The notes: a model not told the origin generated them from the letters alone. DNA of 64,000 nt from Nymphaea colorata (GCF_008831285.2 NC_045139.1:16908354-16972353), one strand, 5' to 3'; numbered from the stretch's first letter, positions 13,452 through 26,427 are shown. Translations and numbers: made by a program.

Positions 13452-16400
13452 TCTGCAGGATCAGCGAACGGCCGGGTACCCACCTTTGTGAAAGAACGGT
13501 CTATATACACACACATGAACAAGTACTTGACTTCTCATTAGGAACTCTTGGTGAACCGTTGTTTGGTTATTGCGTTGGTAACATAGGACTCTAGAATATC
13601 CCAAAGCAAGTTCTGCGTATACCGAGTACCACTTTGTGGTTTGCTTTATATACATGAACCGTAACCGCAGAATTGTTCTAGTCCAAGTAACATAATTTTA
13701 TGTCATTACATCATGCCCTTGAAATCGTCGGGTGGCATCCGAATCCATGCATGCAAGAATACCGAGGTAGAGGTGCAGCCGATTGCCCAGTAAATTCCCC
13801 CCCTGGTCACGTCCAATAGAAATGCAGCCACAGTAATGGGTCCCACAGACACCTGATGGGGTCTATCAGCCCATATGGCTTCATTTTCACAAGGGGAATA
13901 GTAGACTTTTAACGTTTTTAAGGGTGTACTGTATCATGTTTGCCTGTTTGCTTGTCCTCAACCTCAAGTTTAGCCTTCTCCCATAACATTTCTCCTACTG
14001 AATGGTTTTCTTTGCCTTCTTTGTTTTTCTTCTTTTGCAGGAGTACTAATGCCTCTCCTTTTCTGGAAGCGTACACAGTTCTGTAGTATTTATTAGTTAA
14101 AAGGCTAAACCTCTGACTTAACCTTCGTGGTTATCCTTGTGCAGCACATAATATACTGTATTTGTATTGCCTGTAACTCCTGATTAGCGTAGTAGTTGAC
14201 AATAGTTTTAGCTTTTCATCGCGTGTTAGACTAATGAGATGCTCTTGTCTGTGCATGACATGACTTCTTCCATGATGTCTGTCCAGGTCTGTTGTGGTTC
14301 GATCAATGGGGCATTTCATGCGAAGTCATCACAATTTTTAGTAACGCGAATCTACAAGGGCTGTGCCTTTTTTCTTATCTTTGTGTGTGTTACATAATCT
14401 TTTTCATATTAGTTTTCGAGAATCCATGGTTGGGCTGTTCGTCCGGCAAAGTTGTCCTTTCTAAGCTACTGAACTTATGATTGTCGTCTTTTATCACATA
14501 ATTTTGGATTTAGACACCTTCAATCTCCGGAATTGTTCGCTCCTAACTTCAGGTTTTCAAGGGTTCTACTTCTGGTTAAACAGAAACCTGGATGAGCAAA
14601 GGGGACTTGCCCAAATTTGTGGGCTACGTTGATCTCAGTCGATCTCATTATAATTGGTGTTCAAATTAATCTACTACCGACTAGATGGTACTGGGTAGGT
14701 AGGATCATCATGATCAAATGTGTTTGATTCACCATTGCTGTGGTCTTCATGACGCAGCGCGAGTCCTTGTAACTTTGGTTTTGGATCCGTGGTATCTGTG
14801 CGATGGAGGTGTGCTGGCACTTCCAGTGCAGTGTCTCTGACAAGGTAATTTTTGTGAATTTATGTGAGCGATCCCACCCTTGAATGTAAAAGCTTTATTT
14901 TGCACCAATTTAATGGGTCTGAGACACTGCTTCGCGGCACGTCAGAAGCGACTTCCCACCCTACTAAGCCCCATCTTTTTTCGACTTTGCGCGTCTCTGA
15001 AACTGCCATGGTTGTCACTCAATTGTAGCTTCGATTTTGGGACGACTGACGAGCAGATTGCATTGTAAATAGCCAACCTCGTGAAGCTGAGAATGTATGC
15101 GGTGAACTGGTTGGACGGGTTTGTAAACAGTGTCATTTGGTCGCGTTTCATACCTTTGGATCTAAGATCAGAGGCTGCATTAAAAATATGTTTCTCAAAA
15201 TCTTCAGTTTAAATAAGCTGAGGGTCTCTATAATGGATTTTTAATCCATGTTACATGTTAAAAACCATGAATTCATAGATTTTTTATTTTAGGGACATGC
15301 GCCTTTAAGTTGGATTTGATAGCCTCAAATCTGCATTAAAAGTTGTGTTTTGAGAGATCGTTAGTTTAAAAAACCATAAGACCTTAGTAGCATGAATTTT
15401 AGATCCATGGATTAAGGGTCAGATGGGAGGAGGTCTTCAATTATAAATCCATTAATTTAAGATCTTAGGGATCTCAAGTCACCGCGGAGGATCTGAGAAC
15501 CGTTGCGCAACACAACCTTATAGTGGGGGTAACTTGTTTATGCCTGGGAAATTCATGTCTTACAAGAGCTTGACTTGTGAAAAGAGGATGAAATGGACCC
15601 AACTGTTACTATAGATGTACTATTCGGTTAATTTCCAAAGCAGGCCGGGTGTAGGATATATTCCCTAGTGCGAGTTTTACCAGCTCTTAAGAGTAAGTAA
15701 CTCTCAATCTCTCCCTCTCTCTCTCTACGTCTTTCCCAACCGAGTGAATTGTTTTGGTAAGCAATGGGGTTGGTATGTGTGGACCTGAGACCGTGCACAA
15801 GTAGTTAGGAGGTCGATGGATCGATGCACGTGGAATTTGTCTTCACGATCCTTGATAATAAAGAAGATCTTTGCAATGACGCACTTAATGGTTTGACAAA
15901 GAAAAAAAAACATACTAGATATTGTTAAAACACATTCAATAGAAACATCATTAAGGTTTTTTCTGTCAATCAATGGTTAAATATACCAGTTTACAGTCCA
16001 AGAAACATAAAAGGTACACTCAATTTTCATTAATGAATAAAGCCCGTTCATATAACTATATTTTCTGCTTTATTTTGTGTACCACGTTTTGCAAGCATTT
16101 ACAGTGTGCGTGCGAAGACAGAGAGAGAGAACTCACCAAATCAAAACACTTATTAAATACACGAAGACATGATTTCACCAAGTCTGGAAAAACAGAAGAC
16201 AATGATCACAAGAGATAGCAAGGTAGGGGGAGAGAGAATATGAGAGAGAGAGAGCATACCAATGGGAGACCAAGTTGGTAGGTTCGGAAGCTCGGACTTC
16301 GATCTGAAATAGCCAAGCAAGCCGGTTGAACACTTTGGTCGGCCCGCCATCGCTCCTTGTCCCGGCCGTTAAAAGAGTGAAGAACTGAAGACCCTTCTCC

Positions 16401-16560
16401 TCCCTCCTCGTCGTTACCGCCGCCCGATCTGCTGCAGATGGTTGCTGATCCCTCACGGCTTGGCTCATGCTCTCTGCCTTCCTCCTCCATCTTCCCAATC
16501 CCTTCAAATTCTTCCATTTCGCGTGACTTGATCCTTCCCACGACTCTCAGAAGTTTGAGC
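13452..16560. other. Intergenic region between ARF and the CCCH gene
   Basis: This stretch holds the ARF 3' UTR in its first part and the CCCH gene's upstream region in the last few hundred bases, where CpG content rises from about 16280. Between them is AT-rich sequence. At about 15165-15420 there are two diverged copies of a block starting CTGCATTAAAA and carrying GGATTTTTAATCCATG-type motifs, probably an old MITE or tandem duplicate. A CT run occurs near 15706-15726. No gene is supported. Confidence 0.5.
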
Positions 16561-16582
16561 GTGAGAGAGGGAGGGAGAGATC

Positions 16583-19500
16583 ATGGATGGAGCTTCTCGT
16601 GATTCGAACCCACATTCTACCTCGGAGGAGGAAGCGAACAAGAGGAACACAGATTGCGTCTACTTCCTGGCTTCTCCTTTGACATGCATCAAGGTTCCAA
16701 TTTCTACTTTTTGTCTATGTCTGGGTTTTTCACATCTTTTTTGCTGTATTACTGCGGCTACGGTCAGATGTCGACGTTGCTGTGACTATGCTTCAAATCC
16801 TTCAAGTAATTTTCCCTGTAGATGCAGCTGCTGCTTGAAATCTCTGTCTTTTCATCTCTTGTTAAATCTGCTCACTGTTATCTTCCGTTGATCGGCTATC
16901 AAGATGCCTAAGGTATCGCAGTAGGGAACAGATCCTCCTTTAAGTTCCTTTCCCGTAAAATACGCAAATTTGAGTTATTTATGTAGGTTTATGTTCGTTC
17001 ATTGTCTTCGCTGTCAGTATGTTTGCGTGATCACCCATCATCATCAGGCCTTGCCCACATTCTTGAGTTTCTTTATTTCCTGCTTTGGTCGAAGTTTTTG
17101 AAGGAAAAATAGATCTTTGATACATTAGTTACCTGATTTTCAGCATGGCATACGTCTCTATCATCCGAAATGCCTTGTTTAATGAATGGTGCTGTAATTT
17201 TGTTGGCAATAATGTAGGATGGGTACCTTGAATTCAGGTTCGATTTCTACCATATAAAATTGGAAAGTTGAATTGGTATCAACAGTTGCTAAATATAGTG
17301 ACGTTGCTGCGCCTAGTATTGGTAAAGGAGGCCTGGTTTGTGCTCAAAGTTCTCATGATGTTGCTTAAACTCTTTATTGCCAATAGCTTTCATTCTCTTT
17401 AAACTGAAAGGTTACTGTTAAAAATGGCGACGTTAGGCTCTCTGCCTTAAATCCAGATTATAGACAAAGAGGTACTGGATAATATAAACACCTAAATGGG
17501 ATTACACGAAAGTGTGGTTGTTGTCATTTTTGAAATAGCCTGCGTCTACCTTTCTAGGGACTGAAATTTTTAAAATTTTGGACATTCGTTCTTTGTGTTT
17601 GATCATCTGTTGTTAGCTTGAATTGAGAAAAAGAAAATAGTCCTGTTTGTCCGTCTCTGGAGTAAGTTACTGTGTCGATCACTTCTAGCCTTTCTTTTCA
17701 TGTTTTAATTGTCATGGATTGTCCGTCTTGCTTTTTCTTTGCCTTCTGGTTTGCCTTATAGTTTGTACCTTTTTACCTTTTGTCTGCTTGAACTTTATTT
17801 GTGTTCTTCACCTTTTTCTTTTATAATCTGCACAAAAAGGATTTATTGAGTTACATAGTTTCTTTTTGTGTCTTGAATGTGAACTGTCCCTGTAGCTGGC
17901 TTCTGGCTATATTCATACCCACGAGAACTTATAAAATGGTTTTATTTAATTTATATCCTATCTTGCTTTTCAGTTATTTTTTGAATATTTGCTTAAGTAC
18001 CACACAGAAATTTCTCTAAGATGGCTTTTCTTCTCAGGGAGCTGACTGTGAATTTCGTCATAGTGAAGTTGCAAGAGTTAATCCCAGGGATTGTTGGTTT
18101 TGGCGGAATGGTAACTGTTTGAATCCAAAATGTGCTTTTAGGCATCCGGTAAACTTCATATTCATCTCCTTTTATGGTAATTTTGATGCATGTCCATTTC
18201 CACTGTCGTCCTGCTGCCTATATTCTTGGTTGATAAAGAAAGTAACCACTTAGTTGCTGTGGCAGTGTATCTGCAAACTGCACTAATACATCTTCATTAA
18301 ATTTTCTTTTAGCATTATTGTTGTCAAAGTGAGTGCTGAGAAGCTTTTGCCTCATGGCCTAATTTTCGGTTGACTTGTACAGATTAAATGGCTGCAAGGT
18401 AGCTGGAATTGTTAGGTCTGTAAACGAGAAAGCTTGATATGTCTGTATTTGATAGAAAAACCGCAATCACCTGCTTCTTTCTTGGCATTGGTTTACCCCC
18501 AGGTCGCTTAGCATTTGGTATTAGGTCATGAGACAAGATAGGCAAACATTTTATGCAGTCCAGTAACTAGGTGTGTTCTCATGTCTTTAAAGCATTGGCC
18601 CTGCAGTTCATTAACTAGGTGTCTTTTCCCGTCTTTAAAACATTGGCCCAGTATATGTTGGTTCTTTTGGTAACTAAGTGCTTGATTCATAATCCTGTAA
18701 ACTCTTCTGTTTGAATGAGTGTCTTTTTGAGGATCTGATGCTACCTTGTTTATGTGTTCTAATTTTTAAGTTGGAAGATGCATGTTTTTAGTTAACTGGT
18801 CGCTCTTGCTTTTCTTCAGCCACTTGATGGGTTTCGTGGAAATTCAGCAGCACCTTCTTCAAGTGTATCTCGACCTGCTTTACCACCTGCAGCACCATTA
18901 GCACATTTCCCTTCGTACATGCCTGGTCCTTACCAGTCTCCTGCTTACAGTTCTAACAGACAAAAAATTCCTTGCTATTATTTCCAGAAAGGAACTTGTT
19001 TAAAGGGTGATAAATGTCCTTTTATGCATGGGTCACAGCCTGCAGGTGATTCTACTTCGTCACAGGTAGCAGAAACTGTTCCTGCTTCAGATTCTCACTC
19101 CATTAAGAAGACCATGAAGGGAACTGGGGATTCGATTCTTCAGCAAGAGAATCCTTCTGGGGACACCATACAGCGAGTTGAGATACCTGCAATAGTAAAA
19201 GCTAATGCTGAAGCTGGACATGCATCTACTTCACCTCCAGAAAAAAACTTGCTGATTAATGGAGGTGATAAGTCAAGAATGTGTATCCAATCTTCCATGT
19301 TGGTTTGTGGTGGAAATACCTTAAGCACTCACCATACTCACCAATCCCAAGTAAATGATGCCCAGGCCGAAAATGGAAAGGACGTTGATGAATGTCTTGG
19401 TGAATCTTCTCCTGGCTTTGATGTTCTTGTTGATGATGATGTGGAAGAAGCAGAGTACTTTGATACTGACATAGAAGGAGCCCTAAGCCATAGTAGGAGG

Positions 19501-20697
19501 CATTTGAAATCCATGAGGGAGTTTGACTACACTGCGTCATGCATGGATCCTCTTGGTGAGTTTGAAGAGTCTGAGGTAGATCCTCCTGATGCATATAGGC
19601 GGAACCAGGATCTACATGGACGGGAGCAAAGCCATGCTTGCATGGATTGGGGTCTAGAAAGACCTTCCTCAGAAGAAAGAATACTGAGGTTCGGAGAAGA
19701 AAGCCATGATGTTACAAATGGGCAGGATTTGCGTTATCATCTCTCAAAGCAAAGAAGAGCTAATGGGTCAGCAATTGGTGCTGGTTCAGATCGTCATGGT
19801 GATTTATGGAGGAGAGATGATAAGTTGGAGAGATATCACAGGCATTCTTATGAGGAGCTGGCACAGTATTCTAATGTTGAAAGCTCCATAAGTAGCCGTC
19901 TAAAGGGCAGGATCAAGTTTCCAGGTAATCATTCTCAAGATCCATCTTCTGAGCGATATTTGGACATGGAAACTAAGAGGAGACAAATGAGGATAAGATC
20001 ATCTCCAAGCAGGTCCATGGTGCATCGTGAAACACACAATAACAAGGCAAGGGGAAGACCGAATGCGGCGCTCAGGACAGGAGAGATTTCTGATTACCCT
20101 CAGCATAGTTCAGCATCATCCAACAGACAGATACTGAAGAGTCAAGTCGTGCATGAGGGAGATGAGCAGAATGTAAGACCAAGGAAGTTTTCCAGTCAAG
20201 ACTCCAGTGCACAGCTTTCATTTGAGGGTCCGAAGCCCCTCAGTGTTATCCTCAAGAGAAAGCGAGCAATGGTATCTGTAGATAGCAGTGGTTCAAGGAA
20301 TGCAGATGAAAAGAGCCAGATAGAAAGTCCAGATGAGGCCTCTGAACCTATGAATATGGTTCAGCCTTCTGAGATCCTGAAAGAATCTTGTTGTGATGTT
20401 CATGGTCCCAACAACGTCCAAAATAGTAAAGGAAAGCTAGATTCAAGGGATGAAGTCTATTCAGTTCAGAATGATGGGTTGCCTCTACAAATGGACTGTA
20501 ATGCCCCGGTAGAAGATGGTTCAGTGTTGGAGATACAAGATCAGCATGCTGAAAATCTGGATGTGAATGGAGAATTTGATGATGCAGGGAGTGAAGGGAG
20601 AAATTGGAAGGAAGAAAATCCAGATGGAGAAGATGAATACTTGGAGGATGAAGATGGGGATGACTTTGCAAGGAAGTTGGGTGTAATGTTTTCATAA
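16583..20697 (+). CDS. CCCH-type zinc finger protein with three fingers
   Basis: Probable RNA-binding nuclear protein. Exons 16583-16693, 18038-18148 and 18820-20697, all phase 0, give 699 aa ending in TAA. Three N-terminal fingers: C25-x9-C35-x5-C41-x3-H45, C56-x7-C64-x4-C69-x3-H73, and C126-x7-C134-x5-C140-x3-H144. The wide CX9C first finger preceded by RNTDCVYFLASPLTC resembles the ZC3H11A/plant C3H17-type group. A long, probably disordered tail follows, with the conserved-looking GPKPLSVILKRKR near residue 513 and an acidic end DEYLEDEDGDDFARKLGVMFS split as DEYLEDEDGDDF and ARKLGVMFS. The start context ATCATGGATG is good and the ORF is closed upstream. In ZC3H11A-type proteins a role in mRNA export or processing is known; here it is inferred. 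Exact orthology to an Arabidopsis C3H number is not certain. Confidence 0.92.
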
Positions 20698-22883
20698 GCT
20701 GGCCATCTTGGCAAAGCTGCACAAGCCATGGGATTAAGGCTCGTCTTCATTTATTGAAATTTTCACTTGCCTTTTTTTGCGTCTCCTGTAGAATAGCAGA
20801 ATCTGCAGGCTTTAAGTATTACAAAAGGTGTCTGGTTTTTTAACTTCTTGGGAGCTTTCAAGCTCCTGAAAGGCAAATAGACAGGTTGGTTCAGTCGCTG
20901 GGCACTTCAATCCTTTTTTTCCTGGATTTTTGATGTACTTGCATGGTAAAGGATGTGTCTAAAATTTCCTTTTGCCCATCATATTGCATCCTCGGTGGAC
21001 ACATCTCTGTCTCTCGCTACTGGACTGGAACTTGTTTTGGAACTTGTTTTCCTCGTTCATTTAGCAGGAAAATCTTTCATTACTTCTGCCCAATGGTGGA
21101 GGAGGGTCACTGCTGATATTTAGACCGACCTACGCTTCCCGTCTTTGAGCCAACTCACCTGGCCAGGTCTACTGAGCTCTTGCAGGTACCATGCGTCTTG
21201 GTTAGGAAATTGAACTTGAGCGAATAAATCAGATTATGTAATGAAAATGGGTGCAAAAGATTTGAAATATCGAGATGGACTTGTAGAACTTAGTATAAGA
21301 AGAGTGCTGCTCCGGTTACTTCAAATGGGAAACCGAGAGAGTAATACCTCCTTTGACATAAGAATGGACTTCATTTTCACATACTCTGAACTTCTTTTTC
21401 TTCTTCTTTTTTCTCAGGGAAAAGGCCACGGTTTCGTCATCTCAATATTGACACGCAAAACCGAGAGGAAATTTTTGTGGGTTTGAGTTCATGATGCTCT
21501 GAAAAAGCTGACAGTCTCAATTGATCTTGATCCTCTCTTTATAGAAGATTTGGACCTGAGATTGCTGAATACATTAGAGATCAGGTTGAAATCAGATCCA
21601 GCACGACAGAAAGGGAACTCCCCAAATGGATTTTTCCCATTTTGTCGCATCACTCCATGTGCTTGTCAGTCACGGCTGTAGACTTCATATCTTTTTCTCC
21701 TTGCTGACATCTCTGAATGAATTTCTGACTTAAAAAGTCTTGCTAACTTAGTGCCACAAGGATCACCCACCTAGCTAAATAATTATACTTAAGATCTTGA
21801 AATTGAAAGAAGGATGCAAGGGGTCAAAAGTGAGTCTCTTGGTATGAACTGGAGAAAAGTTCCCAAGTTTAACATTATGAACATTCACAATGTACTTTGT
21901 GCTGTTTTGGTAGGCTCCCACTATTTGTTTTGGGAGTGGTTGGATGGGGCCAACATCAGATGGTCAATCTATTTCAGAACATGGCTGGGCAAGCAGTTGA
22001 TGAGAACTGCCACATATTGGTGTCCTTAAAAATTCTAGGGTTTAACTCCAGTTTTGGGAAGACATAAAGAGGAGGGATGGAAGAAAAAGACTGCAAAAGA
22101 AGCGCATCAACTTTGTCTACCCACTTGGAAAAAAAGGACATTGATGAGATTGGTTCTCATAATCACCTTGTATGTTGGAAAACAGAACATTAAAAGTGAA
22201 AAACAGTGGATGATTCTATAAGATTTAATAAGGAACTTTCTATTTTAAGGTGCATTTTTTTCTTATAATTCAGAAAACATACAACCTTTGGTCATTTTCC
22301 TAATGAGTGCCTCAGGTTTCATGAAAACTAACAAAAACTCAGCTCCTAAGTGAAATTCTGTTAACCCCAAAAATAAAAAAACCTTAGCTTCATTAATTTG
22401 CATTCTTATCATTTTAACTAATAATTTTTTGTTTCCCCTGGTAACAAACGTGCATGACAGAAATTGATCCATTCCTTTTCTTGATCATAGGCAAAGGGTA
22501 GGCAATTTGATAACCTCTTTGAATCTGAAACAGTAAATTCTGTCTATTTGCAGGAAAGTATTATACAGTCACGCCAATTGGTGTCCTTGTCATTGCCAAT
22601 TAAAATACACGAATGTTGCTAAATGCTCCTAAAAATATCTGTCGGATACTCACATTGTTCTACAGTAAAAAAGAACAAGAACATATCTGTGATTGTACAA
22701 GAAAGCAAAAAGGGCCCCGGGTGAGTGAGCAGGAGGTTAAGAACCCACTGTTCAAAGAAAAAGTAAAGGTCCCTTCTCCCCATTCCCCTACCTCTGGAGT
22801 CTTGGTCTTTATTGGGACCTAGGTGAGATAAGCAAGGAGGGCACTACCAATAGATTATTCGCATAACAATTATGCCTATGATC
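20698..22883. other. 3' UTR of the CCCH gene and gene-poor sequence
   Basis: The 3' UTR of the CCCH gene occupies roughly the first few hundred bases. The remainder is AT-rich, with only short non-conserved open frames on both strands. I see no recognisable gene, RNA gene or structured repeat before the hAT-like element at 22884. Confidence 0.5.
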
Positions 22884-23370
22884 CAGAGTCACCTGGTGCG
22901 TTTGATTTGAGCTCGCACCCGCACGGACGCGTTGCGGGTGCGGGTGCGAGTGCACTCCAGGTGCGCACCCAATCAGCACCCGCTGATGAGCTCGCACCCA
23001 AACCGCACCCGGGGGTTGGATCTAGTTTTGAGTCGAAACCAAATCCAAACCAAGTGTATGGTTTGTTCTCTTTTCTCTTTCAAAAAAAACGATACAGGAC
23101 TAAAGAATGGTGGCTTTCATAAAACAATCTGTTTGCCTTTTTTTCAAACATTTCTTTTTTAATTTTTTTCCACTACCATAAAATGTATAATTTTAATTAT
23201 GTTATTTAATTTCTACAAAAAATTAATAATAATAATAATAATATTATTAATATTAATAAAATATCTTCACCGCACCGCCGCACTTAATTTTTTTGAGATG
23301 TGCCGCACCGGCACCGGCACCAGCACCCGCACCCGCACCCGCACCCGCACCCCGCACACAGGTGACATAG
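22884..23370. mobile_element. Non-autonomous hAT-like element with GCACCC repeats and 8-bp target duplication
   Basis: A 487-bp element flanked by a perfect 8-bp direct repeat CTATGATC (22876-22883 and 23371-23378), the duplication length of hAT transposons. Ends are inverted: 5' CAGAGTCACCTGGTGCG and 3' (reverse complement) CTATGTCACCTGTGTGCGG, sharing GTCACCTG. Both subterminal zones carry GTGCGG/GCACCC hexamer arrays in opposite orientation: GGTGCGGGTGCGAG near 22935-22955, and repeated GCACCC at about 23320-23355. The middle is AT-rich with an AAT run. No transposase frame exists, so it is a MITE or foldback-type derivative. Confidence 0.75.
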
Positions 23371-24255
23371 CTATGATCTAGCGTTTGAAGCATGGATATA
23401 AACTTTGAACTCACAGAATCATGTGCATTGAATTGAAAATTTCTTGTCAACTAATTCTGGATCTAGATAAACAAGCTTCCTTGTCATGATATGATTATTA
23501 GTGAACACGAGTCCGATCTGGATAGAACAGCTAAATATTCCAAACTTTGGATCTGTATTGGATCCAAGAGGACGAAACAACCAACTGTGATAAAACACTA
23601 AATCAAACTAATAATTGGGACCAATTGGATTAAGTTCTTCCTTATCCAATATCAAGGACAATCAATTTGGGCGGTCCTCCAATCTGACTACAGGTAAACA
23701 TCTGAATGTTTAATTGCAATTTTACGGGTCGAAATCCGAATTCGCCTTTGAAATCAAATGCTTATATCCAACCAACTCAGAAAATTTTACGACCTTGCCA
23801 GACAGTAAGATCATCCCAATCAAAGTGAGTCCTCCAGGAGGATCGACCTCAAGTCCTGGTTTTGTTGGGCTTAAATCGTTTGAACTTGGGTTGATTCAGT
23901 CTTTCCGGGGTCCAACATAATCGGGTCCCATTTAATTAAGTTCTGACTTGGATTTGGATTTGGACTTATTTTCTTGAAACTGCACCCAAATATTACCAAG
24001 AATACCAGAAATCTAGATCAGTGGCGACACAAATCATTTTTTTTTTTAAATACGAGATGGAAACCGAAACTTATAATATTGCTTCAGACCTTTTTCAACT
24101 TGAAGATTCAAAGTCTAACTTAGACTTTGAAAAGTTTTTTTGCAGAAATCAACCTTAAACATTGTCAGATATATAAAAGGGGAGAAAAAGGGAAATAAAA
24201 TGACATCCACACCAAGGGTGGTGACGAAGTGGAAATTAAAGTAACTTCCTTTGCT

Positions 24256-24256
<1 letters not shown>

Positions 24257-24298
<42 letters not shown>
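24257..24298. repeat. (AG)21 microsatellite
   Basis: Uninterrupted AG dinucleotides for 42 bases. Confidence 0.97.
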
Positions 24299-24299
<1 letters not shown>

Positions 24300-24331
24300 A
24301 ATCATAACATCAACACAAAAATGTGTGTTAT

Positions 24332-24337
24332 TATATA

Positions 24338-24374
<37 letters not shown>
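24332..24374. repeat. Imperfect (TA)n microsatellite
   Basis: TA dinucleotides for about 43 bases, broken once by TGTA near 24342. Confidence 0.95.
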
Positions 24375-24379
<5 letters not shown>

Positions 24380-25345
24380 ATTTTTATTTAGTGGGTTCAG
24401 TATCATTACACATATTTCGAGTTCTACTCTCCACCGGCCTCATCAGGTTCCAATTACAATTTGTATTTGTGGATCTTATATATTGGTTTTGGACTTAGTA
24501 AAATATGAACACAAATGGACCCATTTACACCAGTTTTATCCTTTTCTGTTTTGGTGTAGAATTTCAAAAAGGCAATTTAAAATAATAAAAAGTTAAAAAA
24601 CATCATTAGCGTGCATCCGTTGGACGTTATGTGGGTAATGATTCATGGATATTATATATTAACAGCCTCCCTATTACGAATAGGGAGAGAGAAAATACAC
24701 CTATTTGAAGTCCTTGATATCTTCTCGTTCAGCTTTACATTTTTTTTTCCCTTCAAGGAAAAAACTTTGCAGAAAGATATATAATCTCTGGATTTTGGGT
24801 CTGGAGCACATATATTTTACTGCAGGGTTGGTTTTACTTTGCAAGTCAATTCGAGATTCACCCGATTGGACTCACACTATAACTAGAATGACTTCTGAAA
24901 GTTGGTATGACTCAATTTAAATATTAAACGAAACTTTAAATACTCAAGTTTCCAAGTCAAAACTATTTTGTTTAGTTAGTTCATGTACATGTTAGTGACA
25001 AAGATTCATATGAACCAGGCCCTACCTCTTAAAAAAAACTCATATATAAGTGAATATATTTACACTTTAGTGCCCCTCAATTCAAAAGTTATGCATATTA
25101 AAACTAATTTGTCACTAATTTTTTTGGCTGTCACTTGTATTTGGCGTGATGTAGGACACTTGTTGTATACCTGTTCGAGTGAAACTGTCTCAGTGAGAGC
25201 CAAAGCTCCCTTCCCATAGGGTCCATACCGCGTTGGTGCCCGGTTTAGAACCCTCCAATGCACATCTACTAGGTATGCGAGTTTACAAGGTTACAGAGGT
25301 AGAGCTAGGGGACCTAGCAAGTTGAAAAATCGCTTTGGCTCCTTA

Positions 25346-25780
25346 ACTTTGGAGGCATTTGATAGACGTTGATCTGAGATAATCAGGAGTTGATAATGGT
25401 GGATTTAAGATCCGATCTTACATTTTCTCAATACAATTATGTAAAATAAAGATCTTTAAGTGTTGATCTTAGGTATGACCTAGGATCCTTCGTACCATAT
25501 ATTTTGCCATAAACCTTTGGCCTTATTAGCAAAAACATGAAACACGTCATGTCATCTCCACACAGTGGTGGAGCCACAGGGTGACTGGTGTGGGCAACTG
25601 CCTACACCAGTTTCTCAAAATTTCTTTCTTTTTAAATGGACATTTTTAAACATTTATTTTAAATACCTCACTAGATATGAGTATTTTTAAACGAGTGCCC
25701 ATCCAATAAATTTTTCTCGCTCGGCCACTACCTCCACATCAGATTTGTAGATTTCAAATCCCGAGTAATCAAACGCCTCG
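25346..25780. mobile_element. Putative PIF/Harbinger-type MITE
   Basis: Inverted ends GAGGCATTTGATAGAC (25352 onward) and, reading back from 25780, GAGGCGTTTGATTACTC, next to TTA at 25343-25345 and TTA at 25781-25783. TTA/TAA duplications and G-rich GCATTTGRT ends are typical of Tourist/PIF-like elements. The internal part is interrupted by a separate hAT-type MITE at 25563-25730. Element limits are uncertain by several bases at the left end. Confidence 0.45.
25563..25730. mobile_element. hAT-type MITE nested in the PIF-like MITE
   Basis: 168 bp. The left end is CAGTGGTGGAGCCACAGG; the right end read backward is TAGTGGCCGAGCGAG. The flanking octamers TCTCCACA (25555-25562) and CCTCCACA (25731-25738) match at 7 of 8 positions, as expected for an aged hAT target duplication. 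Related sequences occur near 35860-36092, 60630-60712 and 60845-60935 in this window, so it belongs to a dispersed family. Confidence 0.7.
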
Positions 25781-26101
25781 TTAGGGAAAACAATAATGGC
25801 TCTTGAATTTAGCTTTGTTGTTGGGAGAGTGACTAAGTCTCATGTTTCCAATTTAACGCTAGAACATGATAGAAGCGTCAAAGTTGAAAATAAATGAGGT
25901 CGTTTTCTTGCCCCCCTTTGCTTTGCGTGTGGTTGCAGCAGCTGGTAGAGACTTCCTTTCTTTTTCTGAAAAGGTACATTGACCATTTGGACGCTTCCCT
26001 TTGATCCACTTCCAATGAGTTCATGCTTAGAAAAGCTAGTGCATGTGTGCGTGTTCCCCAACTGCGGAAAAGAATCCAAGGCAATTTTGCTTTCCTAAGA
26101 G

Positions 26102-26427
26102 GTCTCTCATGTTACGGACGTCAATCGGACCGAGTTATATGTAATAATTCAAATATCATTTGATGTTAGATTATAATCCAAAATATAACTTCTTTGGATC
26201 CAAGGAAAAAAATTAGATCATTAGATTTTGAATTCCGTGTAAAATTTTCTCACCAAATCTGTCTGTCTCTCATATTAGGGATGTCAATCGGACCGAGTTA
26301 TATGTAATAATTCAAATATAATTCGATGTTAGTTTATAAACCAAAATATAACTTCTTTGGGCCCAAGGAAAAAAAAAAATAGATCATTAGATTTTGAATT
26401 CCGTGTAAAATTTTCTTACCAAATCTG
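26102..26427. repeat. Tandem duplication of a 163-bp unit
   Basis: Two adjacent copies, 26102-26264 and 26265-26427, both running from GTCTCTCAT through TCAATCGGACCGAGTTATAT to CACCAAATCTG or TTACCAAATCTG. By eye they differ at well under 15 percent of positions plus a few indels. No coding content. Confidence 0.9.

Larger units (their letters stand above)
23379..25345. other. Gene-poor AT-rich sequence with microsatellites
   Basis: No gene is supported. Contains an (AG)21 run and an adjacent imperfect (TA)n run, listed separately. The open frames are short, of biased composition and without recognisable domains. Confidence 0.5.

Noticed and set aside
16175-16541. Two overlapping open frames of about 110 codons on the minus strand just upstream of the CCCH gene
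   Set aside because: Both frames are open because of GC richness and neither has a known domain. The start would be 42 bp from the CCCH ATG, leaving no room for two leaders. A divergent transcript is not excluded, since a good donor GTATGC follows one frame.
25180-25262. Possible tRNA- or SINE-like segment (GGTTTAGAACCC)
   Set aside because: The resemblance to a tRNA B box is partial and no cloverleaf or A box could be built.
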